Part shown: piece after piece, positions 49,190 to 58,115 of the stretch
Layout of the letters: each line of letters starts with the position of its first letter
Numbering within the stretch: the stretch's first letter is position 1
NCBI GenBank assembly: GCA_934182615.1
Contig: CAKPRO010000003.1
Span: 1-64,000 of the forward strand
Length of the DNA stretch: 64,000 bases
Direction of reading: 5' to 3'
DNA from: an uncultured Bacilli bacterium
GTDB taxonomy: Bacteria > Bacillota_I > Bacilli_A > RF39 > UBA660
The notes under the pieces: model-generated
Databases searched by the model: none
What the model was told of the DNA's origin: nothing
What the model saw: the letters and a program-made list of their open reading frames with translations, nothing else
Position numbers and translations under genes: made by a program

Positions 49190-52100
49190 ATGAATAATAA
49201 TAAAATAAATTTATACGAACATAATGAAGAGACATCTAACAAAGTATTTGATGCCTTTAATAAAGATGAGAAAAGAGTAGCAATCGTCCAAGCAACAGGT
49301 ACAGGTAAATCATATGTAGCATTAAATTTATTACTTAAATATAAAGATAAAAAAGCACTATACATTGTACCATCCAATGCTATTATAGAACATCTTAAAG
49401 AAATAATAAGCAAAAATAATCTAAGTATAAAAAAAGATTTTCCTAACTTAGAATTTAGAACTTATCAAAGTCTAATTAATTTATCAAAAGAAGAATTATC
49501 CAAATTAAATGTCGATTTATTAGTAACAGACGAATTACACCATCTTGGTGCACCAGTATGGGGTAAGAGAATAACTGATATAGTAGAAACTCACCCTGAT
49601 ATGTTATTATTTGGTATGACTGCATATACAGTAAGAGATAGAGCAACATCTTATGAAAGAGATATGACTAATCCTGAAACAAATGAATTATTCTCCGGTA
49701 AAGTTGTTAGTTATTATGACTTATGTGATGCTATGATTGATGGTGTACTCCCTAAACCAATATATAAATCAGCCTATATTAATCTAGATTCTTTTGCTGA
49801 AGAACTAGAAAAATATTTAAATAATCCTAAATTATCTAAAAAAGATTATTTAGAATGTAAGAAATTAATCGAAGACGCTAAAAGACAAATAACCAAAGCT
49901 CCTGGTATTAAAGAGATGGTAAGAAAAAATATTAAATCAAATGGTAAATATATTTACTTTTGTCCTCCTTTATCTGAAGAAAATAGAAATGATATTGATA
50001 CAATTATGATTGAAGTAAGAGAATGGTTTAGTGATTATGATGTTGAATTCTACAAAACAACCAGTAAAGACCAAGAACAAGGTAAACAAAATAGAGATGC
50101 CTTTTATAACGATTTAGATCTAGATGGTAATAGTACAAAACACAAATTAAGAATAATGTTTGCTATAAATCAGTATAATGAAGGCGTACATGCACCAGGA
50201 GTAGATGGCGTCATACTAGGTAGATCAACATCTTCAGATATTGTCTTCTTCGAACAAATAGGTAGAGCCCTTTCAGTAAAAGAAAATACTAAAGAAAAAT
50301 ATGAAGAATATCAAAATTTATCTAGAAGTGAATTACTAGAAATAGCCCAAAGTCAAAGTATTGAAGTAACACCAAGCATGACTAAAGACGAAATAATAGA
50401 ACGACTATTATCACCCGTTATAATAGATTTAACTAACAACATTGAATATATAGAAGAATTAGAAAATAATCTAAAAGATAGAGTAAAAGAAATACAAAAA
50501 TCCTTAGGTCATAACAAAAGAGAAATAAAAATAAGAAACTTAAATTTTGATATAATGGTAGAAAACAGAGGCCTATTTGAAATATTAAGATATGTTAGAG
50601 ATAGATTAAGACCTAATACATGGGAATTAAATTATTCACTTGCCAAAGCATATTTTGAAAAATATGGCGATCTTGAAATATCACGGAACTTCAAAACTTT
50701 AAACGGAGTAGATAAAGATGAAAAAGGGTATCTTTTAGGGAAATGGGTAAGCAGTCAACGTCAATCATATAAAATTGGCAAATTATCTCCAGAAAGGAAA
50801 AAATTATTAGATCAAATAGGGATGCGCTTTGAAAATAAGCAAATAAGAATAAATTGGGAAGAAATGTATTTATTAGCAAAAGCTTATTATGAAAAGTATG
50901 GAACTCTCGAAAAAATGACAAGGAAATACCAAACAAAAGATGGTTATAATTTAGGAATGTGGATCAGAGAACAAAAGAGGAGCTATATAAAGGGAAAATT
51001 ATTTCCGGAAAGAAAAAAACTATTAGAACAAATAGATATGCGTTTTGAAAATAAAAACAAAATACTTGGCTGGAATGGCACTTATTCTCTTGCCAAAGTA
51101 TATTTTGAAAAACATGGTAGCCTCAAAGGTCTAACAACAGGATATAAAACATTAAACGGAATAGATAAAGATGAAGATGGTTATAATTTAGGAAATTGGA
51201 TTGTATCTCAACGTCAAGTGTATAAACTAGGAAAATTATCCCCAGAAAGAAAAAAACTATTAGATCAAATAGGAATGTGCTTTGAAAGTAAGTATAAAAA
51301 ACCTAAGTGGGAAGAAATGTATTTATTAGCAAAAACTTATTATGAAAAATATGGTGATCTTGAAATACCTTGGAACTTCAAAACTTTAAATGGAGTAGAT
51401 AAAGATGGCAATGGTTATAATTTAGGAATATGGCTAGCCAGTCAACGTAGTATATATAAAAAAGAAAAATTATCTCCAGAAAGGAAAGAGTTATTAGATC
51501 AAATAGGAATGCGTTTTAAAAATACTCGTAATTTTATCACTTGGAGCGAAGCATATTTACTTGCAGAAATTTATTTCAAAGAATATGGTAATCTAGAAGT
51601 AAATCTTTATTTTAAAACTTCAAACGGTAAAAACTTTGATGAAAACGGTTATAACTTAGGGTCATGGATTAGTATTCAACGTAAAGCATATAATAAGGGT
51701 AATTTATCCAAAGAAAAAATAGAATTATTAGAAAAAATAGGAATGCGTTTTGAAAAAGCTCATAGTTTTGAGGGTTGGTACACATTAGCAGAATCATATT
51801 TTAAAAAATATGGTAATCTTAAAATAAAGCAAGATTTCAAAACTTTAAATGGAGTAGATAAAGATAGCAATGGTTATAATCTAGGAGTATGGATAAAATC
51901 TCAGCGTCAAGCGTATAAAAAAGGAATGTTATCTAAAGAAAAAATAGAATTATTAGAACAAATAGGTATGGTATGGCAATTACAAAAAAGCAAAGATGTA
52001 AAAAAGGAATTATGTAATGAATATTTGATACCATATGAAAAAGTTAAAAATATATCTTATAATGAATTATATGCTAAGACTATGTATTTATTAGATAACA

Positions 52101-52231
52101 ATATAGATATAATAATAGATGGTAAATTAAATTCCATATACAATATGAGTAATACCAATATGCAAATTACTTATGGAGTATCACTAGAAGAATTAATAGA
52201 AAAATATCAAAAGAAAGAAAAAGGAAAGTAA
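49190..52231 (+). CDS. SF2 DEAD/DEAH-type helicase with six helicase-associated (HA) repeats
   Basis: 1013 residues from ATG 49190 (GTG 49178 is upstream of the GGTGAT box). Walker A QATGTGKS starts near residue 34, motif II is TDELHH (DELH, near 114) and motif VI lies in FEQIGRALS. A SAP/Rho-N-like segment (SRSELLEIAQSQSIEV) follows near 378-410. From about 475 to 930 there are six HA units of about 77 residues, each starting with Trp and containing 'FKTLNG...GYNLGxWxxxQR' and 'LLDQIGMRF'. A shared C-terminal module ends the protein. HA domains are thought to bind nucleic acid; the role is unknown. It has a paralogue downstream at 52464. Confidence 0.82.
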   Translation: MNNNKINLYEHNEETSNKVFDAFNKDEKRVAIVQATGTGKSYVALNLLLKYKDKKALYIVPSNAIIEHLKEIISKNNLSIKKDFPNLEFRTYQSLINLSKEELSKLNVDLLVTDELHHLGAPVWGKRITDIVETHPDMLLFGMTAYTVRDRATSYERDMTNPETNELFSGKVVSYYDLCDAMIDGVLPKPIYKSAYINLDSFAEELEKYLNNPKLSKKDYLECKKLIEDAKRQITKAPGIKEMVRKNIKSNGKYIYFCPPLSEENRNDIDTIMIEVREWFSDYDVEFYKTTSKDQEQGKQNRDAFYNDLDLDGNSTKHKLRIMFAINQYNEGVHAPGVDGVILGRSTSSDIVFFEQIGRALSVKENTKEKYEEYQNLSRSELLEIAQSQSIEVTPSMTKDEIIERLLSPVIIDLTNNIEYIEELENNLKDRVKEIQKSLGHNKREIKIRNLNFDIMVENRGLFEILRYVRDRLRPNTWELNYSLAKAYFEKYGDLEISRNFKTLNGVDKDEKGYLLGKWVSSQRQSYKIGKLSPERKKLLDQIGMRFENKQIRINWEEMYLLAKAYYEKYGTLEKMTRKYQTKDGYNLGMWIREQKRSYIKGKLFPERKKLLEQIDMRFENKNKILGWNGTYSLAKVYFEKHGSLKGLTTGYKTLNGIDKDEDGYNLGNWIVSQRQVYKLGKLSPERKKLLDQIGMCFESKYKKPKWEEMYLLAKTYYEKYGDLEIPWNFKTLNGVDKDGNGYNLGIWLASQRSIYKKEKLSPERKELLDQIGMRFKNTRNFITWSEAYLLAEIYFKEYGNLEVNLYFKTSNGKNFDENGYNLGSWISIQRKAYNKGNLSKEKIELLEKIGMRFEKAHSFEGWYTLAESYFKKYGNLKIKQDFKTLNGVDKDSNGYNLGVWIKSQRQAYKKGMLSKEKIELLEQIGMVWQLQKSKDVKKELCNEYLIPYEKVKNISYNELYAKTMYLLDNNIDIIIDGKLNSIYNMSNTNMQITYGVSLEELIEKYQKKEKGK

Positions 52232-52240
52232 GAGGTTAAT

Positions 52241-52471
52241 ATGGAATATTTAGGAATAGTAAAAGAAGTATTTATACCTGAAAGTATAGATATACTAAAG
52301 AGTAATAAAATAGGATTCAAAGTATATGTCTATGACTTAGATAAAGAAATAACTATAATTGAAGAACAAGACGAATATAACATTGATATTCATAGAGAAG
52401 ATGAAGTAATAGTTATCGAAGAAGACGAAGAATACAGTATAATACTAAATGATGGTGAAGTATATGAATAA
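52241..52471 (+). CDS. Small acidic protein between the helicases
   Basis: 76 residues, RBS AAGAGGT, 9 nt after helicase 1 and overlapping helicase 2 by 8 nt. It is very acidic in the second half (IHREDEVIVIEEDEEYSIIL) and beta-rich. Not recognised. Its size and charge would suit a partner or inhibitor of a nucleic-acid-binding protein; that is speculation based on position. Confidence 0.65.
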   Translation: MEYLGIVKEVFIPESIDILKSNKIGFKVYVYDLDKEITIIEEQDEYNIDIHREDEVIVIEEDEEYSIILNDGEVYE

Positions 52472-55058
52472 TAAGTTAAACTTGTACGAACATAATGAAG
52501 AGACTTCTAGTAAAGTATTTGATGCCTTTGATAAAGGTGAGAAAAGAGTAGCTATTGTCCAAGCTACCGGTACAGGTAAATCATATATAGCATTAAATTT
52601 ATTACTTAAATATAAAGATAAAAAAGTATTATATATTGTGCCTTCTAATGCTATTATAGAACATCTTAAAGAAATTATAAGTAAAAATAATTTAAGTATA
52701 GAAAAAGATTTTCCTAACTTAGAATTTAAAACTTATCAAAGTCTAATTAATTTATCAAAAGAAGAATTATCCAAATTAAATGTCGATCTATTAGTAACAG
52801 ACGAACTACATCATCTTGGTGCACCAGTATGGGGTAAAAGAATAACTGATATAGTAGAAACCCATCCGGATATGTTATTATTTGGTATGACTGCTTATAC
52901 AGTAAGAGATAGAGCAACAGCCTATGAAAGAGATATGACTAATCCTGAAACAAATGAATTATTCTCCGGTAAAGTAGTTAGTTATTATGACTTGTGTGAT
53001 GCCATGATTGATGGTATATTACCTAAACCAATATACAAATCGGTTTACACAAACTTACTAGTATTAGCAGATCAATTAGAAAAGAATTTAAATAATACTA
53101 AATTATCTTCAAAAGACTATTTAGAATGCAAAAAACTACTCGAAGATGCCAAAAAACAAATAATTAAAGCACCAGGAATCAAAGAGATGGTAAGAAAAAA
53201 TATTAAACCAAGTGGTAAATACATTTACTTTTGTCCACCTTTATCTGAAGAAAATAAAAATGATATTGATACAATCATGAATGAAGCAAAAGAATGGTTT
53301 AGTGATTATGATGTTGAATTCTATAAAACAACCAGTAAAAAACAAGAACAAGGCAAACAAAATAGAGATGCCTTTTATAACGATGTCGACTTAAAAGGCA
53401 ATAGTGCAAAACATAAACTAAGAATAATGTTTGCCATAAATCAGTATAATGAAGGCGTTCATGCCCCAGGAGTAGATGGTGTCATACTAGGCAGAACAAC
53501 ATCATCAGATATTGTCTTCTTTGAACAAATAGGTAGAGCTCTTTCAGTAAAAGAAAATACTAAAGAAAAATATGAAGAATATCAAAATTTATCCAGAAGT
53601 GAATTATTAGAAATAGCCCAAAGTCAAAGTATTGAAGTAACATCAAATATGACTAAAGACGAAATAATAGAAAGATTATTATCACCAGTCATAATAGATT
53701 TAACCAATAATGTTGAATTTGTTGAAGAATTAGAAAACAATTTAAAAAGTAGAGTAAGAGAAGTTCAAAAATCTCTAAGTCATAGTAAAAGAAAAATAAT
53801 GATAAGAGATTTAGATTTTGATATAATGGTCGAAAATAGAGATTTATTTGAAATATTAAGATATGTCGAAGATAGAGTAAATCCAGACATATGGAAGCTA
53901 AAATACCAATTAGCCCAGAATTATTATAATAAAAATAAACATCTTGAAATATTACGTTATTTCAAAACATTAAATGGTATAGATTATAATGAAAACGGTT
54001 ATAATCTAGGCATATGGATATCAGAACAAAGACAAAGTTATAAAGAAGGAACATTAACCAAAGAAAGGTATGAGTTATTAAAAGCAATTGGAATGCGTTT
54101 TGAAAGTAAGCAAATAAAAACAACCTGGGAAGAAATGTATAAATTAGCAGTTAAGTATTATAACAAGTATGGTAATTTAAAAGTACCAAAAAGTTTCAGA
54201 ACATTAGACGGAATTACAAATGATAAATTTGGCTATCCACTGGGAACATGGCTTTCCACACAGCGTCAACTATATAGAAAAGAAAAACTATCCGAGGAAA
54301 GAAAATCATTATTAAAGAAAATAAATTTAAACGCAGATATTAATATGAAGATAGTAGGCTGGGATAAAATGTATGCACTTGCAGAAATTTACTTTAAAGA
54401 ATATGGCAATCTAGAAGCCAATCGTTATTTTAAAACTTTAAATGGTATAGATTATAATGAAAACGGCTATGCATTAGGTGCTTGGTTTGCTACACAAAGA
54501 ACTCTATTTAAAGCCAACAAATTACCAAGTGAAAGAAAAATACTATTAGAAAAACTAAATATGCGTTTTGAGAATAAACGTACAACAATAAGTTGGGAAG
54601 AAACATATCAGCTAGCAGTTAATTTTTATAATCATAATCACCACCTAAATGTCATTCAGACATTCAAAACATTAGATGGTTTTACCAAAGATAAAAATGG
54701 TTATAGTTTAGGACTATGGATAACTAATCAACGCCATCTATATAAAACAGGTAAACTAGAACCAGAGAAAGCAAAACTTTTAGATAGCATAGGTATGATA
54801 TGGATTAAACAAACAAATGCCGATCAAAAACAAAAATTTTGTACCGAATATCAAATTCCTTATGCTGAAGTAAAGAATATTTCATATAAAGAACTATATG
54901 CTAAAACAATGTATATATTAGATAATGGTATGTTAGTATCTATGAATGGCGTATTAAATCCAATCTATAATATGAGTAGCAATAATATAGCTATTAACTA
55001 TGGTATAACATTAAGAAAATTAATTAAACAATATAAAGAGAAAGAAAAGGAAAAGTAA
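52464..55058 (+). CDS. SF2 helicase with four HA repeats (paralogue of upstream gene)
   Basis: 864 residues from ATG 52464 (GGTGAAG box inside the small acidic gene). The first about 450 residues are nearly identical to helicase 1, including QATGTGKS, TDELHH, the SAP-like segment and FEQIGRALS. The HA part has four units (about 475-780) that differ more. The C-terminal module (KNISYKELYAKTMYILDNG) is again shared. The pair probably arose by duplication, with exchange or loss of HA units and possible gene conversion in the helicase part. The cassette may serve defence, repair or DNA uptake; none is shown. Confidence 0.82.
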   Translation: MNNKLNLYEHNEETSSKVFDAFDKGEKRVAIVQATGTGKSYIALNLLLKYKDKKVLYIVPSNAIIEHLKEIISKNNLSIEKDFPNLEFKTYQSLINLSKEELSKLNVDLLVTDELHHLGAPVWGKRITDIVETHPDMLLFGMTAYTVRDRATAYERDMTNPETNELFSGKVVSYYDLCDAMIDGILPKPIYKSVYTNLLVLADQLEKNLNNTKLSSKDYLECKKLLEDAKKQIIKAPGIKEMVRKNIKPSGKYIYFCPPLSEENKNDIDTIMNEAKEWFSDYDVEFYKTTSKKQEQGKQNRDAFYNDVDLKGNSAKHKLRIMFAINQYNEGVHAPGVDGVILGRTTSSDIVFFEQIGRALSVKENTKEKYEEYQNLSRSELLEIAQSQSIEVTSNMTKDEIIERLLSPVIIDLTNNVEFVEELENNLKSRVREVQKSLSHSKRKIMIRDLDFDIMVENRDLFEILRYVEDRVNPDIWKLKYQLAQNYYNKNKHLEILRYFKTLNGIDYNENGYNLGIWISEQRQSYKEGTLTKERYELLKAIGMRFESKQIKTTWEEMYKLAVKYYNKYGNLKVPKSFRTLDGITNDKFGYPLGTWLSTQRQLYRKEKLSEERKSLLKKINLNADINMKIVGWDKMYALAEIYFKEYGNLEANRYFKTLNGIDYNENGYALGAWFATQRTLFKANKLPSERKILLEKLNMRFENKRTTISWEETYQLAVNFYNHNHHLNVIQTFKTLDGFTKDKNGYSLGLWITNQRHLYKTGKLEPEKAKLLDSIGMIWIKQTNADQKQKFCTEYQIPYAEVKNISYKELYAKTMYILDNGMLVSMNGVLNPIYNMSSNNIAINYGITLRKLIKQYKEKEKEK

Positions 55059-55059
55059 T

Positions 55060-55359
55060 ATGTTTTTAGAAAAATATTTAGATGAATTTTATTATAATAT
55101 GGTTTTAGATAATTATGAGTATGAATATCTAAAAACATTAGATGAAGATAATTTTAAAGAAGTATATAACTTATTAAGGAAATATAATTTCTATTTTATA
55201 AATGATATAATATTAAATTATATAGAAATATTTGAATTAGATACAAACTTATTAGAAGAAAAAATAAATATATTAAAAGAAGAACTAGGAGATAATTATA
55301 TTTATATAATAGGAAATAATATGAGATATTTAGAAGCACTATTAAAAAATACTGAGTAA
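55060..55359 (+). CDS. Small acidic helical protein after helicase 2
   Basis: 99 residues; ATG one base after the helicase stop codon, so translation is coupled. Acidic, Tyr/Leu/Asn-rich and fully helical in appearance (LLEEKINILKEELGD). Not recognised. It is the last gene of the helicase cassette, before the locus 6 paired-hairpin element. Confidence 0.65.
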   Translation: MFLEKYLDEFYYNMVLDNYEYEYLKTLDEDNFKEVYNLLRKYNFYFINDIILNYIEIFELDTNLLEEKINILKEELGDNYIYIIGNNMRYLEALLKNTE

Positions 55360-55391
55360 TAAATAAATATAAGTATTTTAGGTATTCACCC

Positions 55392-55467
55392 CGAATATAA
55401 TATCTTATAATTGTTTGTTTATAGACTAAGGCTATAAACAATATGAAAAGATGTTAAGCTTTTCATA
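55392..55467 (+). repeat. Paired-hairpin element, locus 6 (forward)
   Basis: AT box GAATATAATATCTTATAATT precedes hairpin 1 (55415-55441): TTGTTTATAG/CTATAAACAA, apex ACTAAGG, and hairpin 2 (55442-55467): TATGAAAAG/CTTTTCATA, apex ATGTTAAG. It closely resembles locus 1 in box and first hairpin. Lies between the helicase cassette and ftsW. Confidence 0.78.
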
Positions 55468-55503
55468 AAATAGATAAAGAAATGTCAAATAATAAAAATA
55501 TAG

Positions 55504-55532
55504 TTTTCAAAAGAATAAAAGTATGCTATTAT
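55504..55532 (+). promoter_or_regulatory. SigA promoter of ftsW
   Basis: TTTTCA (55504-55509), 17-nt spacer, TATTAT (55527-55532) preceded by TGc. Confidence 0.55.
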
Positions 55533-55548
55533 AATAATAGGTGAGAAT

Positions 55549-56691
55549 ATGAAGAAGTTATTATCAAAATTAGATAAACCATTATTAGTAGTTACTTTTA
55601 TCTTTTTTATATTTGGCTTAATAATGATATTAAGTGCTTCTTCAATGGAATCATATATGCGTTATAACTATAGTCCATATCACTATTTTATAAGACATGC
55701 AATCTTCTTAGTAATAGGCTTTATATTATTTTGTTTCACAATAATATTTCCTACCAAGAATTATAAAAAGTTAGATATCTTTATCATAGGAGTAATAATA
55801 TTAGCCTTATTAGGGTTACCATTTCTTGGACATAATGCTAAGAATGCTGTTTCTTGGTATAAGATAGGTCCAATTACTATACAGCCATCAGAGTTTGCTA
55901 AAGTAGCTTTGATTATATATTTAAGTAGTTATTATGAAAAGAATAAAGATAGATTAGATAATCAGTGGAATATTATTAAACCTATTATTGTTGCTTTTAT
56001 AATAATTGGTTTAGTAATTATTCAGCCGGATATGGGAACTTCTGTTATTATTGGATTAATAACATTAATGATGTTTTATGGAGTACCAATTAGTAAAAAG
56101 AATCGAAGTATCTTCAACAAAATATTCTTAGGAGGTATCCTAGTAGTAGTCTTAGTATTTATAACTACTGGTGGTAAGATCTTACAAAGTTATCAATTAG
56201 ATCGTTTAAACTTTCTTGATCCATGTGAAAGATACCAAGATAAAACAGGATATCAATTATGTAATGGCTTTATTGCCTTCAAAAATGGTGGTTTAAAAGG
56301 CCAAGGCCTAGGAGCATCTACTCAGAAGTATTTATACTTACCAGAATCATATACCGACTTTATCTTCCCTATAGTAGTAGAAGAGTGGGGCTTAATCGTA
56401 GGTATTGTCATACTATGTGCTTATGCCTTCGTCTTATTTAGAATTATACAAATATCCAGAAGAGCTAGTAACTTAAGAGGAAGTCTAATCTGCTACGGCG
56501 TATTTACTTACTTACTTACTCATATTATCGTCAATTTATTTGGTGTAATGGGTATGATACCTCTAACCGGAGTACCACTACCATTTCTATCATATGGAGG
56601 AAGTTATACCATATGTCTAATGATTGCTATGGGACTAGTTCAAAGAGTAGCAATCGAATCAAAGAAAAATATAAATAAGACTAAAGCCTAG
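55549..56691 (+). CDS. ftsW: SEDS peptidoglycan polymerase, FtsW type
   Basis: 380 residues, ten membrane helices. Key parts are MILSASSMES near the start, QPDMGTSVIIG with the catalytic Asp, GYQLCNGFIAFKNGGLKGQG, LPESYTDFIFPIVVEEWG and the closing PLPFLSYGGSYT. The YTDFIF-EEWG pattern matches FtsW/SpoVE rather than RodA. It polymerises septal glycan strands. In a spore former SpoVE is an alternative name. A single gene ending at a strong terminator. Confidence 0.88.
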   Translation: MKKLLSKLDKPLLVVTFIFFIFGLIMILSASSMESYMRYNYSPYHYFIRHAIFLVIGFILFCFTIIFPTKNYKKLDIFIIGVIILALLGLPFLGHNAKNAVSWYKIGPITIQPSEFAKVALIIYLSSYYEKNKDRLDNQWNIIKPIIVAFIIIGLVIIQPDMGTSVIIGLITLMMFYGVPISKKNRSIFNKIFLGGILVVVLVFITTGGKILQSYQLDRLNFLDPCERYQDKTGYQLCNGFIAFKNGGLKGQGLGASTQKYLYLPESYTDFIFPIVVEEWGLIVGIVILCAYAFVLFRIIQISRRASNLRGSLICYGVFTYLLTHIIVNLFGVMGMIPLTGVPLPFLSYGGSYTICLMIAMGLVQRVAIESKKNINKTKA

Positions 56692-56705
56692 TCTTATTTT
56701 TTTGT
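56674..56705 (+). terminator. Terminator after ftsW
   Basis: AATAAGACTA (56674-56683) with TAGTCTTATT (56689-56698), then a run of T. Confidence 0.88.
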
Positions 56706-56771
56706 TAACTACAGGTATAATTTGTTTTAATAATAATATTATATGATATACTTATTATAGGAGATAAATAT

Positions 56772-57899
56772 ATGGAAGACAAAATAATAGATACCATGAA
56801 AGCAATTGGTAATAAATTAAATGAAGATTATTTAAAAGGAGGAACCAAATCACAAAGAAAAAGATTAGTATATGAATTATATTCATTTGAAGTACTATGT
56901 GCGGAAGAATTTGGTATTAAAAATAAACACTTATGGACTGTAGACGAAGAATTAATACCCGATAAAGATCCCTTTACCGACATAATTAAAAAAGATAAAA
57001 AGAATCTATTCAATATATCAAAAACCGTGATCGAAAGTTTTATAAGTAGTAATTTTCCCTTTTATCATGATTACAATAAAGAATTACCACGAATGAATGT
57101 TAAACAAATCAAAGAAATAGTACTAGACTTTTTAAATAGTTTTGATGTAAATACCGCTAATAAATTACAAGAAAAAATAAAAGAAAACAAAGTCTTTATA
57201 ACTAGACTAGAAGAGACTAATGGTGGTTTTCTTAATCCTTTTGAAATTTTAAATGATGGCATAATCGTTGTCAATAATATAGACGGTTATAATTTAGAGT
57301 TTGCTAAATACTTAGTCCATGAATGTGGTCATTTATTTGAATTAGAACATCTATATTCTCAAAATAGAAGAATATATCGTAATAATTCAATGCTTACTCC
57401 ATATTATGAAGTATCCTCATCTTTCTTAGAATATGCTTTTCTAAGATACTTAAAAGATAATAGAATATTAAATCATAGTATAGATATTATGCTAAATGAA
57501 TTCTTTCTAGAATTATTCGTAGGTAATTTCTATATGCATATTCTTTGCATGAAAAATAACATCGATAGTGAATATATCTATATAACTGAAGATAATATCA
57601 AAGAGTATGCTAACAGTATTATGGAAAGAAGTAATTACTATGGTCCATTATACTACGATAAAGGCTTAGATTATCGAAATTCCTTTATCTATCCAATCGG
57701 AGAACTTATGGCTATATATTTATACGAAAATTATAAACAAGGTAAAGAAAACTTTATCAAAGAATTCAAAAGAAGCTTTCTAATATATCCAAGTAATCCT
57801 ACCCTTGAATCCTTTAATAAAGTAGGTATTAACTATCAAGAATTAAAAGAAGGCAAAGTATTAAAAAGAATATTAAACGAATATAAGACTAAATTTTAG
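56772..57899 (+). CDS. Hypothetical protein with HExxH zincin motif
   Basis: 375 residues, RBS AGGAGATA. Not recognised. LVHECGHLFELEH holds HExxH at His183-His187, after a beta-strand segment (IIVVNNIDGYNL), resembling M3/ImmA-like or other zincin folds. No signal peptide. The rest is helical. A TTGTTT/TATACT-like promoter precedes it and a terminator (57885-57908) overlaps its stop codon. Role unknown; peptidase activity is inferred only from the motif. Confidence 0.6.
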   Translation: MEDKIIDTMKAIGNKLNEDYLKGGTKSQRKRLVYELYSFEVLCAEEFGIKNKHLWTVDEELIPDKDPFTDIIKKDKKNLFNISKTVIESFISSNFPFYHDYNKELPRMNVKQIKEIVLDFLNSFDVNTANKLQEKIKENKVFITRLEETNGGFLNPFEILNDGIIVVNNIDGYNLEFAKYLVHECGHLFELEHLYSQNRRIYRNNSMLTPYYEVSSSFLEYAFLRYLKDNRILNHSIDIMLNEFFLELFVGNFYMHILCMKNNIDSEYIYITEDNIKEYANSIMERSNYYGPLYYDKGLDYRNSFIYPIGELMAIYLYENYKQGKENFIKEFKRSFLIYPSNPTLESFNKVGINYQELKEGKVLKRILNEYKTKF

Positions 57900-57908
57900 T
57901 CTTTTTTT
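57885..57908 (+). terminator. Terminator after the zincin-like gene
   Basis: AAGACTAAA (57885-57893) with TTTAGTCTT (57895-57903), then TTTTT; overlaps the stop. Confidence 0.8.
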
Positions 57909-57952
57909 CATTATTTAGGCAAAAAACAAAATAAAAAGTGTATTTAATATAT

Positions 57953-58027
57953 GAAGGAGGTAATAAATATATAATAATAAAAAAGAATATTAAGGTATAA
58001 AGACTAAATACAATAGTCTTTTTATTG
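57953..58027 (+). other. Shine-Dalgarno-like sequence without a gene, then a terminator
   Basis: GAAGGAGGT (57953-57961) is a near-perfect ribosome binding site, but no ATG, GTG or TTG follows at a usable distance. A terminator-like hairpin AAAGACTA (57999-58006)/TAGTCTTT (58014-58021) with a T-rich tail closes the segment. This may be a decayed small gene or a short RNA unit. It fills part of the 216-nt gap before spoIIAA. Confidence 0.45.
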
Positions 58028-58115
58028 TGATCTAGTATCTAAAAATAGCTAGTTTTGTCGAATTGGTATTCAAAGATAAATAAATATGTTAAATTATAAA
58101 AGGAAGGTGAAAAAA

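Noticed and set aside
50614..51980. Regular repeats of about 230 bp that could be mistaken for a CRISPR or satellite array
   Set aside because: They are in frame within one ORF and encode protein HA units; there is no short identical repeat with unique spacers.
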